64,000 nucleotides of DNA, from NCBI GenBank assembly GCA_016934745.1, contig JAFGSF010000015.1, positions 1 to 64,000 of the forward strand. The letters run 5' to 3'. The notes under the pieces were generated by a model. That model was given only the letters and a program-made list of their open reading frames with translations, was not told the DNA's origin and ran no database searches. This DNA comes from Candidatus Aminicenantota bacterium (GTDB lineage Bacteria > Acidobacteriota > Aminicenantia > UBA2199). Of the stretch, positions 9,530 to 18,631 are shown in pieces. Position numbers and translations under genes: made by a program. Positions within the stretch are counted from its first letter, which is position 1. Each line of letters opens with the position of its first letter.

Positions 9530-10407
9530 CGACTGAACTTGTGTTTACGTTTCAGGAACAGATCAAACAGCGGTTTTTCGTATTCGCTCTCAGCATTGAT
9601 GGTTATGGAATCGATGCTGTATTTGCGAAACAGCTCGCTCAGTTGAGCTGAACGGGTCTGGCGGATATCCTGGTAGGCTGAGCGCACCGAACCCCGGTTG
9701 AAATCAGCCGTGAAAATCACCCCGCTTTCCAGGTCCTTGAATTGGAAAATGCCCCGCTGCGGCGCATTCAGTTCCCGGCGGTCGTTAATGACGACGGCGA
9801 TTAGGTCGTGCTTGCGGCCGGCTATTTTTAATGCGCCGTCAAAATGTTCATCCAGGAAATCGGAGATTAAAAAAATCACGGCTTTTTTCTTCAGCAGTGA
9901 CGTCAAGTAGGCGAGGGCGGCGCCGATGGTGGTGCGCCGACCCTGGGGCTGGAATTCGCTGATGTCACGGATCAGGCGCAGCAGATGGGTGCGCCCTTTT
10001 TTGGGCGGAACGAAAATTTCAATGCGGTCGGTAAATATCAGTAGCCCGACCTTGTCATTGTTGAGCATGGCCGTGAAAGCGATCAGGGCGGAAAGTTCGA
10101 CGGCGATATCTTTTTTACTCTTGCCCCCGGAAATAAATTGCAGGGATGCCGACAGATCGATGGCCAGAATGATGGTCAGCTCACGTTCTTCGACAAATTG
10201 CTTGATAAACAGCCGGCCCAGCCGGGATGAAACGTTCCAGTCGATGAAGCGGACATCATCGCCGGATTGATATTCCCGGACTTCGGAAAATTCCATGCCC
10301 CGACCTTTGAACGCCGAATGGTACTGCCCGGCGAAAATATCCCGCGCCGCTTTGCGGGAAATGATTTCAATTTTCCTTATTTTTTTTAGGGTTTCTTCGC
10401 TGATCAT
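9526..10407 (-). CDS. DUF58 domain protein
   Basis: GMEFSEVREYQSGDDVRFIDWNVSSRLGRLFIKQFVEERELT DUF58 signature; IDLSAS MIDAS-like. Confidence 0.93.
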   Translation of the reverse strand: MISEETLKKIRKIEIISRKAARDIFAGQYHSAFKGRGMEFSEVREYQSGDDVRFIDWNVSSRLGRLFIKQFVEERELTIILAIDLSASLQFISGGKSKKDIAVELSALIAFTAMLNNDKVGLLIFTDRIEIFVPPKKGRTHLLRLIRDISEFQPQGRRTTIGAALAYLTSLLKKKAVIFLISDFLDEHFDGALKIAGRKHDLIAVVINDRRELNAPQRGIFQFKDLESGVIFTADFNRGSVRSAYQDIRQTRSAQLSELFRKYSIDSITINAESEYEKPLFDLFLKRKHKFSR

Positions 10408-10435
10408 GGAATTATCGCGGCCGCTTCATTGATGG

Positions 10436-10708
10436 TCACATCGATTCGAGGATGATCCTTCCATTGTAAGTGACCCTGAAATTCATTGGATAAACCATTT
10501 TCATGTTCCAGACCTTGGGCATATTTTCGGTTAGTTGCACGAAGGCGCTCTTCAATTCCATGGGGATTTTAGCGATCATTTCTATGCCTTCGACAGCGCT
10601 GAAGTTCAGTTTGATGTTTTTGTCGCGGCAGTAAAATTCCAAGGTATAGTTGCTGGCCGACGTGTTCTGGATATAAATCATCGAAACGTCAAACACTTTT
10701 TCTTCCAT
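10436..10708 (-). CDS. Small conserved hypothetical protein (~90 aa)
   Basis: ORF with plausible start MEEKVFDVSMIYIQN; no recognised domain. Confidence 0.5.
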   Translation of the reverse strand: MEEKVFDVSMIYIQNTSASNYTLEFYCRDKNIKLNFSAVEGIEMIAKIPMELKSAFVQLTENMPKVWNMKMVYPMNFRVTYNGRIILESM

Positions 10709-10802
10709 CGCGTTCACTCCATGTTGGCGAACCACATTCTAGCAGAAAGCGAAACAATTCCCAAGTAGCGAAAGCCGTTTCGTGATGACCTCTTTGAAAC
10801 GA

Positions 10803-11300
10803 TCAGGTTTTATGCTGTCGCGCCCCCAGTTCCCTATCCAGCATCCATAAACCATTGGCATTATCCTTGATCTGGTTTAGTCTGAGGACAATCTTGGCCG
10901 CGGTAGATTCTTCCTCCACCTGCTCCTTGATAAACCATTGCAGCATGATTTGCGCCGGATTACATTTTTCACTGCCAGCCAGTTGGTACAATCCGTCGAT
11001 GCAGCCGGTGATATACTGTTCATGCCGTGAAACGGCGGTAAAAGCTGCCAGCGGCGATTTCCAATTTTTTTCGGGTTCCTTGACCGTTAAAAGCGATATG
11101 CGGCCGCCCAATTCATCCAGGAAATTGAATAGCTTCATGGCGTGGGACATTTCTTCCTGCGCTTGCATTTTCATCCAGGCGGCGAAACCATCCAGGCTCA
11201 GGGAATGGAAATAGGCAGCCATGGACAGGTAGAGATATGCGGAGAAAGTTTCTTCGTTGATTTGTTTATTGAAAGCTGTTTCGAGTTTTTTTGAAATCAT
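10803..11300 (-). CDS. Non-haem ferritin
   Basis: MISKKLETAFNKQINEETFSAYLYLSMAAYF...WMKMQAQEEMSHAMKLFNFL...EQVEEE diiron motifs; ORF-track start upstream is unlikely. Confidence 0.95.
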   Translation of the reverse strand: MISKKLETAFNKQINEETFSAYLYLSMAAYFHSLSLDGFAAWMKMQAQEEMSHAMKLFNFLDELGGRISLLTVKEPEKNWKSPLAAFTAVSRHEQYITGCIDGLYQLAGSEKCNPAQIMLQWFIKEQVEEESTAAKIVLRLNQIKDNANGLWMLDRELGARQHKT

Positions 11301-11474
11301 CGTTTGCCTCCTTATTGGACTAATATACCATGTTCGGGAGCCTTTTGCCAATCGGCGGTGGCTGCTTTCACGTGCGTATCAGGAAATTCCTGATAATGAG
11401 GCTATTGATTTTTATGTTTTGTTCTGATATTAATTATCCAAAGAAACAAAGTCTGGAGCGAGCGAGGGGATATT

Positions 11475-13277
11475 TTGGCTAATCAATATCTTATTTTCTG
11501 CTGGCATTGCCAAGCCGAATTTGATGCCTTATCGGCTCCTGATTGCAGCCATGCCAGTCCGACCAAAATCTGCCCGTTTTGCCTGAAATGTTTCTGCGAC
11601 GCATCGAAGGAATATAAAAAGAAGTATTTGAAGAACGGCCCCAAGGAATTGCTCGTTGAATACACGGAAGCCAAAAGCGCCCAGTACCTGAAAATCGGCG
11701 AGATCCTGGTCAAAGCCGGTAAAATTTCGATTGGGCAATTGAACACGGCGCTGGACAAGCAACGGATCGTCAACAAAAAACTGGGTGAAGTACTGATCAT
11801 GATGTCGTTGGTTACTCCCGATGAACTTCAACTTTATTTATTGAATCAGAAGCGCGTAGAAACAATCGATTTAAAAAATCTCAAAGTTGACAACGAGTTG
11901 ATTAACCAGATCGGCAGGGATTTCTGCCTGGATCAGAAAATCGTTCCTATTGAAATTCAGGAAATCGCCGGCGGACGTATGCTGCGCTTCGCTTTTTATT
12001 CCATTGGCGAACTTCCCAAGCTGAAAAAAAGCGGCGAACTGCAAAAATTCAAACTGATCCCCTACCTGGCGCCAAAAGAAGAAATTGAGAATATGTTGAA
12101 AAATATGGAAGCCAGTGAAAAAGAGATAAAAATTTATACTTCTTTGGCCGATGCCCGATATCTCAAACTACTCAATTCCCTGATCAAAGCGGCGGTGCAA
12201 AACAAAGTTTCCGATGTATTGTTCGAAATAAAGGCTGGAGAGCTCAAATTATTTTTTCGCAAAGGAGACCTGCTTTCTCCGGTCGATCTGGCTGTCGAAA
12301 ACCACGAGGGATTTTTCAACAAAGTCAAGGAAATCTGCGCCATCAAACCGACCGCCAAAAACGTGCCCCATGAATCTTTTTTGAACCTGAATAAAAATTT
12401 GAGCCATTTGAAAATCAAAGTTCTTTTTTATTCCGGTTCCGATCAGGAAAACATTTGCTTTAAAATCAGCAACCTCAATGATTTTTCCAAAAAAATATCA
12501 GATTTATATCTGGAAAAAGAAGAATTGGATCGTTTACGGGCGATTTTGGAGAAACCTAGCGGTTTGTTTATCGTTGCCGGTCCAGCTTACAGTAAGGTCA
12601 ATGAAACCTTGTATGCCTTGATGAATTCGCTGGCCCTTGAGCGCATTGCCACTGTAGAAAACGATGTGATATTGCGCAAGGAAACATTTTTTCAGATTGA
12701 GAACCAGGACATTGATGTGACCAATGCCGTCTATAAAAATTTACTTTTCTACAAACCGGATTCCATGTTTTTATTTGAATACTTTCAAAAAAATTATGAC
12801 AGCCAGTTCCTGCAATTTGTGGAAATGGGAAAACTCTTCATCGAGCTTCAAGGTTTTTCTTATGAAGAAATATTTGAAAAGCTCATCAAGGAATATGATG
12901 TCCCCATTTCCTATTTGGTGGAAAATTTACGTGTGATGATATTTCAAAGGCAGGCAAAGATCCTTTGCCCGGTCTGTAAAACACCTGATCCGCGGCCGGC
13001 CCAGGAATTATTCAAAAACAAGAATTTAAGCGGCCAGTTCCGGATTTTCCAGGAAAAAGGTTGCCCGCAGTGCAAATCAAGCGGCTATGGCCGCGAGGAG
13101 ATTTTTTTTGAAATTTTTGTCATGGACAACCTGGAAAGGTCCCAATTCAAGGAAAAGCAGTTGTTCTTTCTGGATAAGAAAATCACCGAAAACGGCAACT
13201 TGACCATTTCTCAAAAAATTCTCAACCGCGTCCTGAAAGGTGAAATATCATATCAGGAAAGCTGCCGTTTTTTTTAG
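11475..13277 (+). CDS. Degenerate GspE/PilB-type secretion ATPase homologue with N-terminal zinc ribbon and MshEN-like domain
   Basis: CWHC...CPFCLKCFC; LKIGEILVKAGKISIGQLNTALDKQ...KLGEVLIMMSLVTPDELQLYLLNQ (MshEN-like); GLFIVAGPAYSKVNETLYALM aligns with GLILVTGPTGSGKTTTLYA; C-terminal CPVC...CPQCKSSGYGR as in GspE. Confidence 0.75.
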   Translation: MANQYLIFCWHCQAEFDALSAPDCSHASPTKICPFCLKCFCDASKEYKKKYLKNGPKELLVEYTEAKSAQYLKIGEILVKAGKISIGQLNTALDKQRIVNKKLGEVLIMMSLVTPDELQLYLLNQKRVETIDLKNLKVDNELINQIGRDFCLDQKIVPIEIQEIAGGRMLRFAFYSIGELPKLKKSGELQKFKLIPYLAPKEEIENMLKNMEASEKEIKIYTSLADARYLKLLNSLIKAAVQNKVSDVLFEIKAGELKLFFRKGDLLSPVDLAVENHEGFFNKVKEICAIKPTAKNVPHESFLNLNKNLSHLKIKVLFYSGSDQENICFKISNLNDFSKKISDLYLEKEELDRLRAILEKPSGLFIVAGPAYSKVNETLYALMNSLALERIATVENDVILRKETFFQIENQDIDVTNAVYKNLLFYKPDSMFLFEYFQKNYDSQFLQFVEMGKLFIELQGFSYEEIFEKLIKEYDVPISYLVENLRVMIFQRQAKILCPVCKTPDPRPAQELFKNKNLSGQFRIFQEKGCPQCKSSGYGREEIFFEIFVMDNLERSQFKEKQLFFLDKKITENGNLTISQKILNRVLKGEISYQESCRFF

Positions 13278-13342
13278 TACCTGAGGATGAATTAGTTTGT
13301 TAAAAAAACAAGTTAATTTGTTTTCTACCCAGCCAGGCTGGA

Positions 13343-13455
13343 TAAGAGCATTAGACAGCAAATTAAAAATTTGTTGTAAAGCGCTAACAATTTTTAGAAT
13401 TTGCCATAATGCTCTTAAGGTACTTATCCCCCCTTGCCGGGACTTCGCAGCGCAG
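13343..13455. repeat. Dispersed palindromic repeat family 1, copy 2
   Basis: aagagcattagacagcaaattaaaaatttgttgtaaagcgctaacaatttttagaatttgccataatgctcttaaggtacttatccccccttgccgggacttcgcagcgc; reverse complement matches copy 3 including the gctgcgaagtccc...ggggggataag flank. Confidence 0.85.
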
Positions 13456-13464
13456 CTGGGTTTA

Positions 13465-13827
13465 TCAGGCTTTGAAATGGCGGCTGCAATCCAGACAAAT
13501 GAATGATTGCGATTGCGGCCGGATGCGCCGCTTTTCTTTTTTTCGCCGCCAGAGCAGCAACATCGTCAACAGGATCAACATGACTATCGGCAAACCGGCA
13601 CGGCTGAGAATCAAAACGAGAAAAATGCAAAATAGAAGTATGAGCAACAAAAAGACGGTCAGGATGATTTCACTGAAAGTTTCTTCGCTGCGAATGTTTT
13701 CATCATTTTCAAAGGGCAGGGTGGCACTGGAGCCGCAGGCCGGGCAGGGGGGAGTGATTTTATTCTTTGACAAGTAATATCCGAGTCCCCAGCGCCTGGT
13801 TGAATTCAGAAAAAAGCTTCTGCCCAT
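13465..13827 (-). CDS. Small membrane protein with split zinc-ribbon cysteines (start uncertain; TTG at 13773 possible)
   Basis: PPCPACGSS...two TM segments...FICLDCSRHFKA; immediately downstream of YhaM-like gene. Confidence 0.5.
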   Translation of the reverse strand: MGRSFFLNSTRRWGLGYYLSKNKITPPCPACGSSATLPFENDENIRSEETFSEIILTVFLLLILLFCIFLVLILSRAGLPIVMLILLTMLLLWRRKKEKRRIRPQSQSFICLDCSRHFKA

Positions 13828-14731
13828 CGCTGCTTTTTAACTGCTCACTGAAGATATTCATGCGTGAATCCAGTAAATCGAGCAGGTGCAGGAGGTATGC
13901 TTCCGGTGTTTTGGGCACTTCAGGCGCCCCGTATTCTTTTTCACCGTGGTGCGAAACGATCACATGCTGTATGCGGGTGCTCAGGTCGGCCGGGAAATCA
14001 GCAATTCTGTTTTTTAAATTCAAGAAAATTTTCAGGCTGATGACGACATGCCCAAGCAATCCGCCCTCCAGCGTTGTTTCCAGTGCGGGTTGGGTTTTAA
14101 ATTCGGCGGTTTTTCCGATATCGTGAAACAGGGCGCCGATCAGCAGTAATTCTTTGTCCAGGCCGTAGCGGGGGGCGATGGCCAGGGCCATTTCCATTAC
14201 GGAGTGGGTATGCTGCAGCAGGCCGCCGGCATAGGCATGGTGAATTTTCTGGGCTCCGTAGGCTTGTTGCAAGGACGGTCCATATTCTTCCTTGAAGAAT
14301 TCGACCAGCTGGATCAAGGCGGGATGGGTCAGGTTGGCGGCGAGCAAAGAAAACGTCTGCTCAAGTAGTGCCAAGCTGTCGAAAGGGGGAATTTCATTGT
14401 AATCGGCCGGGTTGAAGTCGCTATCATTGGCGGCAACAACGCGCACCTGAGTCATGGTGATTTGTTTTTTGCCTTTGTAGTCCTTGACTTCGCCGCTGAT
14501 TTTATAAATTTCTCCGGCCTTGATCAATTTGTAATATTGACCGACATTGTTCCAGATTTTTGCCGGCATGCGCCCGGTTTTATCCATCACGGTCAAGTCT
14601 AAAAAATCATCACCATTTTTCGTTTTTTTTTTGATTATTTCCTGGATACGATAATACCAGTTGACATTTTCACCGCTTTGCAAACTTTGTAGGAATTGTG
14701 TTTTGGTTGGGGGTTTTTCAAAAAGATTCAT
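13760..14731 (-). CDS. YhaM-type 3'-5' exoribonuclease (OB-fold + HD domain)
   Basis: OB-fold N-terminus DLTVMDKTGRMPAKIW; HHAYAGGLLQHTHSV; GALFHDIGK HD motif. Confidence 0.88.
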   Translation of the reverse strand: MNLFEKPPTKTQFLQSLQSGENVNWYYRIQEIIKKKTKNGDDFLDLTVMDKTGRMPAKIWNNVGQYYKLIKAGEIYKISGEVKDYKGKKQITMTQVRVVAANDSDFNPADYNEIPPFDSLALLEQTFSLLAANLTHPALIQLVEFFKEEYGPSLQQAYGAQKIHHAYAGGLLQHTHSVMEMALAIAPRYGLDKELLLIGALFHDIGKTAEFKTQPALETTLEGGLLGHVVISLKIFLNLKNRIADFPADLSTRIQHVIVSHHGEKEYGAPEVPKTPEAYLLHLLDLLDSRMNIFSEQLKSSDGQKLFSEFNQALGTRILLVKE

Positions 14732-15357
14732 TGGCGGCTCCTTAATTTGATCTCGATATTGTAATTGGCGCGGAGATCATTCAGCCAGCTGGAAAGCTGT
14801 TCTGCGGTTCGAAGTTGGCGCAAGTATTTTTCAATCACCGGGGCCATTTCAACCAAGGTTTGGGGTGCCAATCCGAGCCGTTGCTGAGACGGGAAATAAT
14901 CTTCACGGTAGAATGCTTCGATATCACTGAAAGGAACGGTTATTTCCATTTGGAATTTTTCCCTGAGCACTTTTTCATACAACACTTTTTCCCCGATGAA
15001 ATTCTGGAAATCACTCCAGCTCATGGTGAAATTATTGAGCACGACCAGCAGCTTTTCCATGGATCCTGCTTTTTTCAAAATTGGCGTCTGGACTTGTTCT
15101 ATGTCTTCTTCGCTCGGATTGAATTCGTCACTGAATTCCAATGAAATGACCTTGAAATCGATCAGACCGGAAAGTACTCGAAAGTAGAAGCTTTCTTCGT
15201 CCTCACTTTTTTTTCTGAGTATTGGAAAAAAAACAATGGCCCGTTCGATGTCGTGGATGGTGATGATTTCATCGTTGACGATGGCGGCAATTTTGTCCAC
15301 CATGATTGGACTTGCCTGCAGCAGAATGTACAGCGCTAACAAGGCTTTAACTGTCAT
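14728..15357 (-). CDS. SurA N-terminal-domain-like chaperone without PPIase domain
   Basis: Signal peptide then VDKIAAIVNDEIITIHDIERA; only 209 aa, no parvulin domain visible. Confidence 0.65.
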   Translation of the reverse strand: MTVKALLALYILLQASPIMVDKIAAIVNDEIITIHDIERAIVFFPILRKKSEDEESFYFRVLSGLIDFKVISLEFSDEFNPSEEDIEQVQTPILKKAGSMEKLLVVLNNFTMSWSDFQNFIGEKVLYEKVLREKFQMEITVPFSDIEAFYREDYFPSQQRLGLAPQTLVEMAPVIEKYLRQLRTAEQLSSWLNDLRANYNIEIKLRSRQ

Positions 15358-15536
15358 GGCCAGCCCCCGAAAGCGGTTGCGAATGACCGCGCCAATTTTT
15401 CATCCCCACATGGTAGCAAAATACGATGGGTGATGCAATGCTTGGTTGAGACTATTCCGGATGCATGGTGGTGTTTGCTTGTTTGCTGGTATTGATTTAA
15501 AATTATGATATTCCATTCCTGCTGGCGGAGGTCGCT

Positions 15537-16430
15537 GTGTCGATTAAAAAATTGTGCGCCATATGGTTCATGCAGATCCGCGGACCGTTTCTCATCTTGT
15601 CTGTTGCCCTGGTTCTGCTCGGCGTCGCCACGGCCTACTGGCATGGTTTCGTCCATATATGGCATTCCCTGTTGCTGACGGCCGGGGTGACTTTCGCTCA
15701 TGTGGCGGTGAATCTTTTCAACGAGATAGCCGATTTTCGCAGTAAAATTGACGAACACACCATCCGCACCCCTTTTAGTGGCGGCAGCGGCATGCTGCAA
15801 TCGGGACGGACAACGATCGCTGCGGTGACCTGGATGGCTAATCTTGCGTTGCTAGCCGCCGGGAGTATCGGATTTTATTTCTGCCTGGTCAGCGGCTGGC
15901 CGATCATATTTTTTATGATCGGCGGGGCTTTGGCCATCCGTTTTTACACGACGCACCTGGCAAAATGGCTGATCGGCGAACTGGTCAGCGGTCTCACCTT
16001 GGGGAGTTTTGTTGTCATCGGCTCCCATTATGCCCTGACCAGTTTCATGACCCTGGACATTATCTATATTTCCCTGGTGCCAGGTATCCTGACCGCGTTG
16101 TTGCTTTTTTTAAATGAATTCCCAGACCTTGAAGCCGACCGGCAGGGCGGGCGCCGACACCTGGTTATTTTTTTCGGCACAAGAAAGAGCGCCGTGATCT
16201 ATGCCGCCGCTATATTTCTGCTTTTCGTCCTGATCGCGGCCGGACCCTTTATTCAAAATGTTCCTTATACCGTGCTGATTGCCCTGGCTAGCCTGCCGCT
16301 GGGGATCCTTGCCGCCATCCAAGTGTTCCAGCACCATGATGAACCGGCCCGACTGGTCTATGCCCAAGGTCTGAACGTCGCCCTAGTCATCCTGACCGAT
16401 CTGCTGCTGGCCGTCGCTTATTTTATTTAG
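15537..16430 (+). CDS. UbiA-family prenyltransferase (MenA-like)
   Basis: GTG start; VNLFNEIADFRSKID first Asp-rich motif, NEFPDLEADRQGGRRHL second motif, multi-TM. Confidence 0.88.
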   Translation: MSIKKLCAIWFMQIRGPFLILSVALVLLGVATAYWHGFVHIWHSLLLTAGVTFAHVAVNLFNEIADFRSKIDEHTIRTPFSGGSGMLQSGRTTIAAVTWMANLALLAAGSIGFYFCLVSGWPIIFFMIGGALAIRFYTTHLAKWLIGELVSGLTLGSFVVIGSHYALTSFMTLDIIYISLVPGILTALLLFLNEFPDLEADRQGGRRHLVIFFGTRKSAVIYAAAIFLLFVLIAAGPFIQNVPYTVLIALASLPLGILAAIQVFQHHDEPARLVYAQGLNVALVILTDLLLAVAYFI

Positions 16431-16629
16431 AAAAGGAATGAAAAAACACCCGGTTTTCCTGAAGATCTTAACAACTCGCAGTTGACATTTCAGGGAAATT
16501 CCCTCAAAATACCGGCATGAGGAAAACGAGTTTTCCGGTCGATATGCCTCTGTTTATAGTGATCCCTCGGATTCTTTTTTTTCTCATCTGCGCAGATAAT
16601 CCGCGATTGAAAGATTTTTTACAACCCAG

Positions 16630-17547
16630 TTGAGTATGGTAGTCGATCATGAAAAATCAAGACCGATATCCGGATTGAAAATCGGCATTCCCCGGGCCAT
16701 GTACCATTATTTTCATCCCGGGCTCTGGCAGGAGTTCTTTCACCGGCTCGATGCCGAAGCGGTCTATTCCCCCCCGACCAGCCGGAAAACCGTCGAACTG
16801 GCGAGTTTGATCTCTGAAGCCGAGCATTGCCTGCCGGTCAAGCTGCTGGATGCCCATGTGGCCGCCTTGGCTGGAAAAGTGGATGCCGTGTTTGTTCCCC
16901 GTTATCTTTCCACGCTTCCGGGGCATGTGGCCTGCGCCAAGCTCGGTGCGCTGACGGACTGCGCCCGGGTTCAGTTGCGCGGGATTACCCCGGTCCTGAC
17001 CGTCACGGTGGACGTGGATCACCAGCCGCTGGCAGAAACGCTCGGCGACTTTGGTCGTGCCCTGGGGGGCGGGAAAAAAAAGGTGCACGCCGCCGTCCGG
17101 GCGGCTCTGCAGGCTTGGCATGGAGCGTCGATCCATCCACCGCGGCTTGGTTCAACTGCCGGGTTCCCCCGTATTCTCCTGGTGGCCCATCCCTATATCC
17201 TGAACGATGACTACTTCATCGCCCCGATTGTCAGCAAGCTGGAGGAGTTGCGCATCGAGGCGCGGCGGCTTATTTTTCCGGATAAGGATATTGCTGCCAG
17301 TTTCATCAAATGGGACTCGTGCAACAAGATGTACCACGCGGTCTGTTCACTCAAGCCTTCCGAAGTAGCCGGAGTGATCCAGATCATTTCTTTCAATTGC
17401 GGCTGCGATTCGATGACGGTCGAGTTTTTCCGCGCGGCCGTGAAGGAAAAATCGATTCCCTACATGCAGATCATGATTGATGAGCACACATCACCGGGGG
17501 CCATGGAAACGCGCTTGGAGGCATTCGTGGACTCCATGAGGTTTTAA
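16630..17547 (+). CDS. 2-hydroxyacyl-CoA dehydratase-like / DUF2229-type subunit
   Basis: LKIGIPRAMYHYFHPGLWQEFF, EAEHCLPVKLLDAH, MIDEHTSPGAMETRLEAFVD; co-directional with activase. Confidence 0.75.
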   Translation: MSMVVDHEKSRPISGLKIGIPRAMYHYFHPGLWQEFFHRLDAEAVYSPPTSRKTVELASLISEAEHCLPVKLLDAHVAALAGKVDAVFVPRYLSTLPGHVACAKLGALTDCARVQLRGITPVLTVTVDVDHQPLAETLGDFGRALGGGKKKVHAAVRAALQAWHGASIHPPRLGSTAGFPRILLVAHPYILNDDYFIAPIVSKLEELRIEARRLIFPDKDIAASFIKWDSCNKMYHAVCSLKPSEVAGVIQIISFNCGCDSMTVEFFRAAVKEKSIPYMQIMIDEHTSPGAMETRLEAFVDSMRF

Positions 17548-17548
17548 T

Positions 17549-18631
17549 ATGCACCGCTTGGCCATCCCCAATATCGGCAATTACGCGGTTGCGCTCGCAG
17601 CGCTGGGGGAGTGCCTGGGAGTCCAATCCGAGACTTGTCTGAGCATCACGCCGGAAATGATGGCCCTGGGTGCCCAGTATGCTCCGGAAACCTGCTGCCT
17701 GCCGATGAAAGCCTATCTGGGACACTTTGTTAAAGCTGCCCGCGAGGGGGTCGAATATGCGGTCATGGTCAACAGTATCGGCCGCTGCCGGTTGCGCTAT
17801 TACGGCAAACTCCAGCAGAAGATACTGGATGATGTGGGGTTGAAAATGCATGTCTTTGGGCTCGGCTACGATGGGATCAAACCACCCTTGATCCGATATT
17901 TTGATCCCACGCTGCGCCAGGTCCTGCACGGCGGCGCCTGTTACGTGAACAAACTCATTGCCATCGATATCCTGGAGATTGAAGCATGGCGTACCCGGCC
18001 ACGAGAGCTGAATTCGGGCGACACAAGTCAGCTTTTCAAGCAGACCCTGCAGCAATTGGATAAATTGACGGCAGTGCGCGACATTCGTAAATTCCGAAAA
18101 ACCATCCACGAGCGATTTGCCGTTGTCCCGATTGATGCCACGCGGCCGGTGCTCCGTATCGGCCTGCTCGGGGAATGTTCCGTGCTGCGCGACAAGTATC
18201 TCAATCACAACGTCGAGGAAATGCTAGGCAATCTTGGCGCTGAAGTGCGAAATTTCTTCTTGATGGGAACGGAATTGAAGAGTATTTTCAACTTGGGAGT
18301 GTTGAACAAACATTCCAGGAAAAACCAATTGAAAAAGGCCCGGGGCCATTTGCATGATCCGGTTGGCGGCCACGCATTGGACTCAGTCGCCAATGCCATC
18401 CGTTGCCATGAGCAGGGATATGACGGTGTGGTCCATATCTGTCCTGCCGGCTGCATGCCGGAAGTCAGCATCCGCCCAATCCTGCGTCAGGCATGCAAGG
18501 AACGCGATTTTTCCTTGCTCGAGCTCTCCTTTGATGAACACACCGGACACGAGGGGGTTTGTACCCGCATCGAGGCTTTCGTCGATATTTTGTGGGAAAA
18601 GAGACGGCGACAAGGATTTCATGAAACGTGA
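17549..18631 (+). CDS. 2-hydroxyacyl-CoA dehydratase-like (HgdB/DCCP-type) subunit
   Basis: APETCCLPMKAYLGHF, GGACYVNK, VHICPAGCMPEVSIRPIL, FDEHTGHEGVCTRIEAFVD. Confidence 0.78.
   Translation: MHRLAIPNIGNYAVALAALGECLGVQSETCLSITPEMMALGAQYAPETCCLPMKAYLGHFVKAAREGVEYAVMVNSIGRCRLRYYGKLQQKILDDVGLKMHVFGLGYDGIKPPLIRYFDPTLRQVLHGGACYVNKLIAIDILEIEAWRTRPRELNSGDTSQLFKQTLQQLDKLTAVRDIRKFRKTIHERFAVVPIDATRPVLRIGLLGECSVLRDKYLNHNVEEMLGNLGAEVRNFFLMGTELKSIFNLGVLNKHSRKNQLKKARGHLHDPVGGHALDSVANAIRCHEQGYDGVVHICPAGCMPEVSIRPILRQACKERDFSLLELSFDEHTGHEGVCTRIEAFVDILWEKRRRQGFHET

Noticed and set aside
13297-13506. 69-aa plus-strand ORF after the GspE-like gene
   Set aside because: Encoded across the family-1 palindromic repeat; peptide FKICxKALTxFRIC recurs wherever the repeat occurs
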